NCBI GenBank assembly: GCA_001310715.1
Contig: BAXV01000050.1
Span: 1 to 27,583, forward strand
Length of the DNA stretch: 27,583 nucleotides
From: Pseudovibrio sp. JCM 19062
Lineage (GTDB): Bacteria; Pseudomonadota; Alphaproteobacteria; Rhizobiales; Stappiaceae
Direction: 5' to 3'
The notes beneath the pieces were generated by a model that ran no database searches, was not told the origin of the DNA, and saw nothing but the letters and a program-made list of their open reading frames with translations. Made by a program: the position numbers and the translations under genes. Positions 25,186 through 27,583 of this stretch are shown piece by piece (positions within the stretch are counted from its first letter, which is position 1; every line of letters starts with the position of its first letter).

Positions 25186-26377
25186 TCACTCCGCCACAAC
25201 AGCCGTGCCATCCGAGACTGTATCTCCCGGAAACTGAATAACAGTGTCGTTCTCGTTCAGGCCCTCTGTGACTTCGGCCATGTCCTGATTGAAGGCGCCG
25301 ATGGTGATCTTTTGGAGGTGGGCTTTACCGTTGACGACTTTGAAGGTAGCCCAGTCATTGCCTTCGCGGAAGAGGGCGGTCATGGGGACGCGCAGGACGT
25401 TCTTGCCGTGCCATGTTTCAATGGCGGCGCGCAGGTGGAAGCCGTGGCCGAGTTGTGGGGCGGGGGTGGTCAGATCCAGAATGGCGTTGACCCGTTGCTC
25501 CTCAATGCCCAGAGCCGAGACCTTGCTGAAGCCAGCCGGATCGATGCGGCGGACGGTGGCTTTCAAGCTGTTGCCGCCCCAATCCATGAGCGTTGCCTTG
25601 GCGTCCTCTGTGATCTTGACGGCCTCTGTTGAGAGCAGATCCACGACCACTTCAATCTCGGAAGGGTCGCCCAGTTCCATCAACAGGGCACCGGACTGGA
25701 TGGTCTGCTCGCTTTCGACTGCCAGATTGAGGACGACGCCGTTGATTGGTGAGATCATGCGCACGGCCAGTTCCTCTGAGCGCTCTGGGTCTTGGGCAAT
25801 GTGTGGTTCAATCAAGCGGGCTTTGGCGCTTTCAAGATCGCTGTTGCGCTGGGCAATCTGGCTTCTGCGCTTTGCACCTTGGCAGCCTTCAGGGTGACGT
25901 CAATTTCCACACGCTCCAGCTGGGCGTCGGAGATGGTTTGGAACGGTTGAGGCGCTGGGCACGGACGAGCTCTGACTTGGCGAGTTTGTGTTCTGCTTGG
26001 CAGAGGCGAGTTGGCTTCTGCCAGAGAGATGGCGGCTTTGGCGGTTTCAACGCCTGCCAGTGCCTCGGCCTTGGTGCGGGCGTCATGAACGGGGTGGTGA
26101 GGGGGTTGATGCTGGCTACTGTGGTTTCACCGCGGACCACAGTGTCACCCACTTCCAGCAGGGAGCGGTCGACCCGTCCGGCGATTGGGGCGGAGATTTT
26201 GTAGATCTCCTTCACACGGGTTTTGCCGCCTTCTTCAACGGTGACGATCAGGTCGCCTCTCGTAATCTGGGCGGTTTCAACGGAGATTGGCTTTTCCTGC
26301 AAGGCCCATCCAAAGAGGAGAAGAACGAGCAGGGCAACAGCAACATAAGCGCCTCGTTTGACGTATTTACCGTACAT
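25186..26377 (-). CDS. HlyD/MacA-like periplasmic adaptor subunit (about five frame breaks)
   Basis: About 398 residues restored. A single N-terminal membrane anchor (AYVAVALLVLLLFGWAL) leads into the lipoyl-type segment VEEGGKTRVKEIYKISAPIA and GRVDRSLLEVGDTVVRGE. A long coiled coil follows (KLAKSELVRAQRLNRS, LESAKARL), then the second lipoyl half (RMISPINGVVLNLAVESEQT), and beta-barrel and membrane-proximal domains to the C-terminus. Such adaptors link an inner-membrane pump to an outer-membrane channel. Bases are missing near 26086, 26008, 25996, 25939 and 25862, all in the coiled-coil hairpin. It starts at ATG 26377 two bases after the permease stop, with GAGG in the permease end, so the two are co-translated. 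Cargo unknown. Confidence 0.82.
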
Positions 26378-26379
26378 TC

Positions 26380-27583
26380 CTATTCCCTCGTTTTTAGGGT
26401 TTTGATGAGATCAAGTTTGCTGACACGGCGGCGCACGATGAGCGCACAGACCAGTGCCGCACTGAGGATAACAAAGCTGGCAATGGCGTAGGTGCTTGGC
26501 AGCACAACAAGCGGGATGCGGAACAGGTCGCTGGCGAAACCCTGTATCATGCCCGCCGCCATGCCGTAGCCGATGAGCCAACCCATGGGCTGGGCAAGCA
26601 GGACAATCATGGCCATTTCCACCAGAATGACGTGGAAGACTTCCTGTCGGGAGAAGCCGATAACGCGCAGGCTGGCCAGCTCGCGGCCCCGCTCTGAGAG
26701 CTGGATGCGGGCGGCGTTGTAGACCACACCAAAGGCGACAATGACAGCGATGATAATGTAAGCCACCAGCATGGATGTGACGCTTTCGTCCATCAGCTCG
26801 CGGAACTTCTCGCGGGAGAGCATCTGCATAGCGATGCCGCCGAGGCCCGGGGTTTCTTTCACCGCATCGTAAAGATCGCCCAGACGGGTGCGGTCGATGT
26901 TGATAGCCAGATCAGAGATGCGCGGGCCGGTGGGGACGAGGGCGTTCAGCGCGTCAATGTGCATGGAGGCGGAAAGGCCCATGTAGCTGGTGATGGTGCC
27001 GGCGACGCGCACCTGCCGGATAATGGAATTGTGTTTGGTCAGCTCCACAGTGACCATCTCGCCCGGCTTTACGCCAAGCTGGTTGGCAAGGTGGGTTGGC
27101 AGCATGAGGCCGGTGTGCGGCATTTCGATTGCGCGCTCGTTCAGGTCCAGAATGCGGGAGAGGTTGGCGTTGGTTGGGCGGCCTGTGATTGCCACGCGTT
27201 TTTCTCGGGAGCCAAAGCGCAGGATGACGGGCTCCCGTCTGTAGGCTTCTGCGGTGAGCACACCGGGCAGGCGCAGAATGTCCCCCAGAACTTCGGGTGC
27301 TTTGTCATCTGCCAGAGTGAGGCGGGCGTCTGCGGTTTCTGCTTTGTTGAAGGCCACGTTGATCATGTGATCCATGGAGTTGGTCAGGAACAGCGCGGAG
27401 ACGAGCAGGGCGAGTGCGAAAGCCACGCCGACGCTGGTGAGCAGGCTGCGCACCGGATTGTGCATGAGGTGGCGTAATCCCATGGTGCTGAGCTGGGACA
27501 GGATGCGCAGGCGTCTGGACTTGAGCGAGAGGAAGCTGCGGAACCGTGGCGGTGCCGGTGGGCGCATGGCGACTGCGGGTGGC
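26380..27583 (-). CDS. FtsX/MacB-type ABC transporter permease, C-terminal part (cut by window edge)
   Basis: About 400 residues are visible and the frame is still open at the right edge, so the 5' part is missing. An ATG at 27567 sits inside a proline-rich linker (PPAVAMRPPAPPRFRS) that looks internal, probably between two FtsX units. Visible in order: helix SLLTSVGVAFALALLVSALFL, a MacB-like periplasmic domain (about residues 70-260), helices MLVAYIIIAVIVAFGVVYNA and the SERGRELASLRVIGFSRQEV coupling-type segment typical of FtsX, then two more helices and the end KTLKTRE. It forms the inner-membrane part of an ABC export pump with the adaptor downstream. The ATPase gene is not in the window and is expected upstream of this gene. 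Frame intact here. Confidence 0.83.
   Translation of the reverse strand, partial: PPAVAMRPPAPPRFRSFLSLKSRRLRILSQLSTMGLRHLMHNPVRSLLTSVGVAFALALLVSALFLTNSMDHMINVAFNKAETADARLTLADDKAPEVLGDILRLPGVLTAEAYRREPVILRFGSREKRVAITGRPTNANLSRILDLNERAIEMPHTGLMLPTHLANQLGVKPGEMVTVELTKHNSIIRQVRVAGTITSYMGLSASMHIDALNALVPTGPRISDLAINIDRTRLGDLYDAVKETPGLGGIAMQMLSREKFRELMDESVTSMLVAYIIIAVIVAFGVVYNAARIQLSERGRELASLRVIGFSRQEVFHVILVEMAMIVLLAQPMGWLIGYGMAAGMIQGFASDLFRIPLVVLPSTYAIASFVILSAALVCALIVRRRVSKLDLIKTLKTRE

Overview
The window looks like chromosomal DNA of an alphaproteobacterium of the Hyphomicrobiales/Stappiaceae type, Pseudovibrio-like at a guess. This rests on moderate GC, the style of the acyl-CoA and sulfur-handling genes, and two copies of a composite palindromic intergenic element of a kind I associate with Rhizobiales. 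The taxonomic call is inference.

The dominant oddity is the state of the reading frames. Fifteen genes can be rebuilt only by restoring single missing bases (32 apparent one-base deletions, mostly a G or C lost from a run of two to four), and one gene needs an extra T removed from a T7 run. Protein similarity and catalytic motifs continue unbroken across every junction. I therefore read these as sequence errors, not gene decay, and give each broken gene as one feature spanning all its pieces.

Layout. Positions 184-2518 (-) encode a Cu+ P-type ATPase with YHS and heavy-metal-binding N-terminal modules. Positions 2683-3363 (-) encode a small 2-oxoglutarate/Fe(II) oxygenase. A TetR regulator (3565-4209, -) is divergent from an eight-gene + strand operon (4412-16019). 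That operon holds an AtuA-family protein, an AtuE/LiuC-type enoyl-CoA hydratase, an acyl-CoA synthetase, a dienoyl/enoyl-CoA-reductase-like SDR, the carboxyltransferase and biotin subunits of a methylcrotonyl/geranyl-CoA-type carboxylase, and two acyl-CoA dehydrogenases. The set matches the acyclic terpene utilization (atu) pathway of Pseudomonas: activate the acid, desaturate it, carboxylate the methyl branch, then hydrate. A 24-bp dyad just before the first gene is a good candidate TetR operator.

Next come a trypsin-like serine peptidase (16107-17005), a secreted protein of unknown function (17159-17792) and a convergent third acyl-CoA dehydrogenase (17831-18979, -). A sulfur-handling group follows: two YeeE/YedE half-transporters (19285-20269) and a DSP-like/TIGR01244 protein (20299-20682). 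Then come a DUF3429 membrane protein (-), an inositol-monophosphatase-family enzyme, a thiol peroxiredoxin and a convergent GST. The GST is divergent from a WYL-type regulator across a perfect 9-6-9 dyad. A conserved M15-peptidase-like protein (-) overlaps the 3' end of that regulator. The window closes with an ABC-type export module on the minus strand: an HlyD/MacA-like adaptor and the C-terminal part of an FtsX/MacB-type permease that runs off the right edge.

No rRNA, tRNA, CRISPR array, transposase or prophage gene was recognised.
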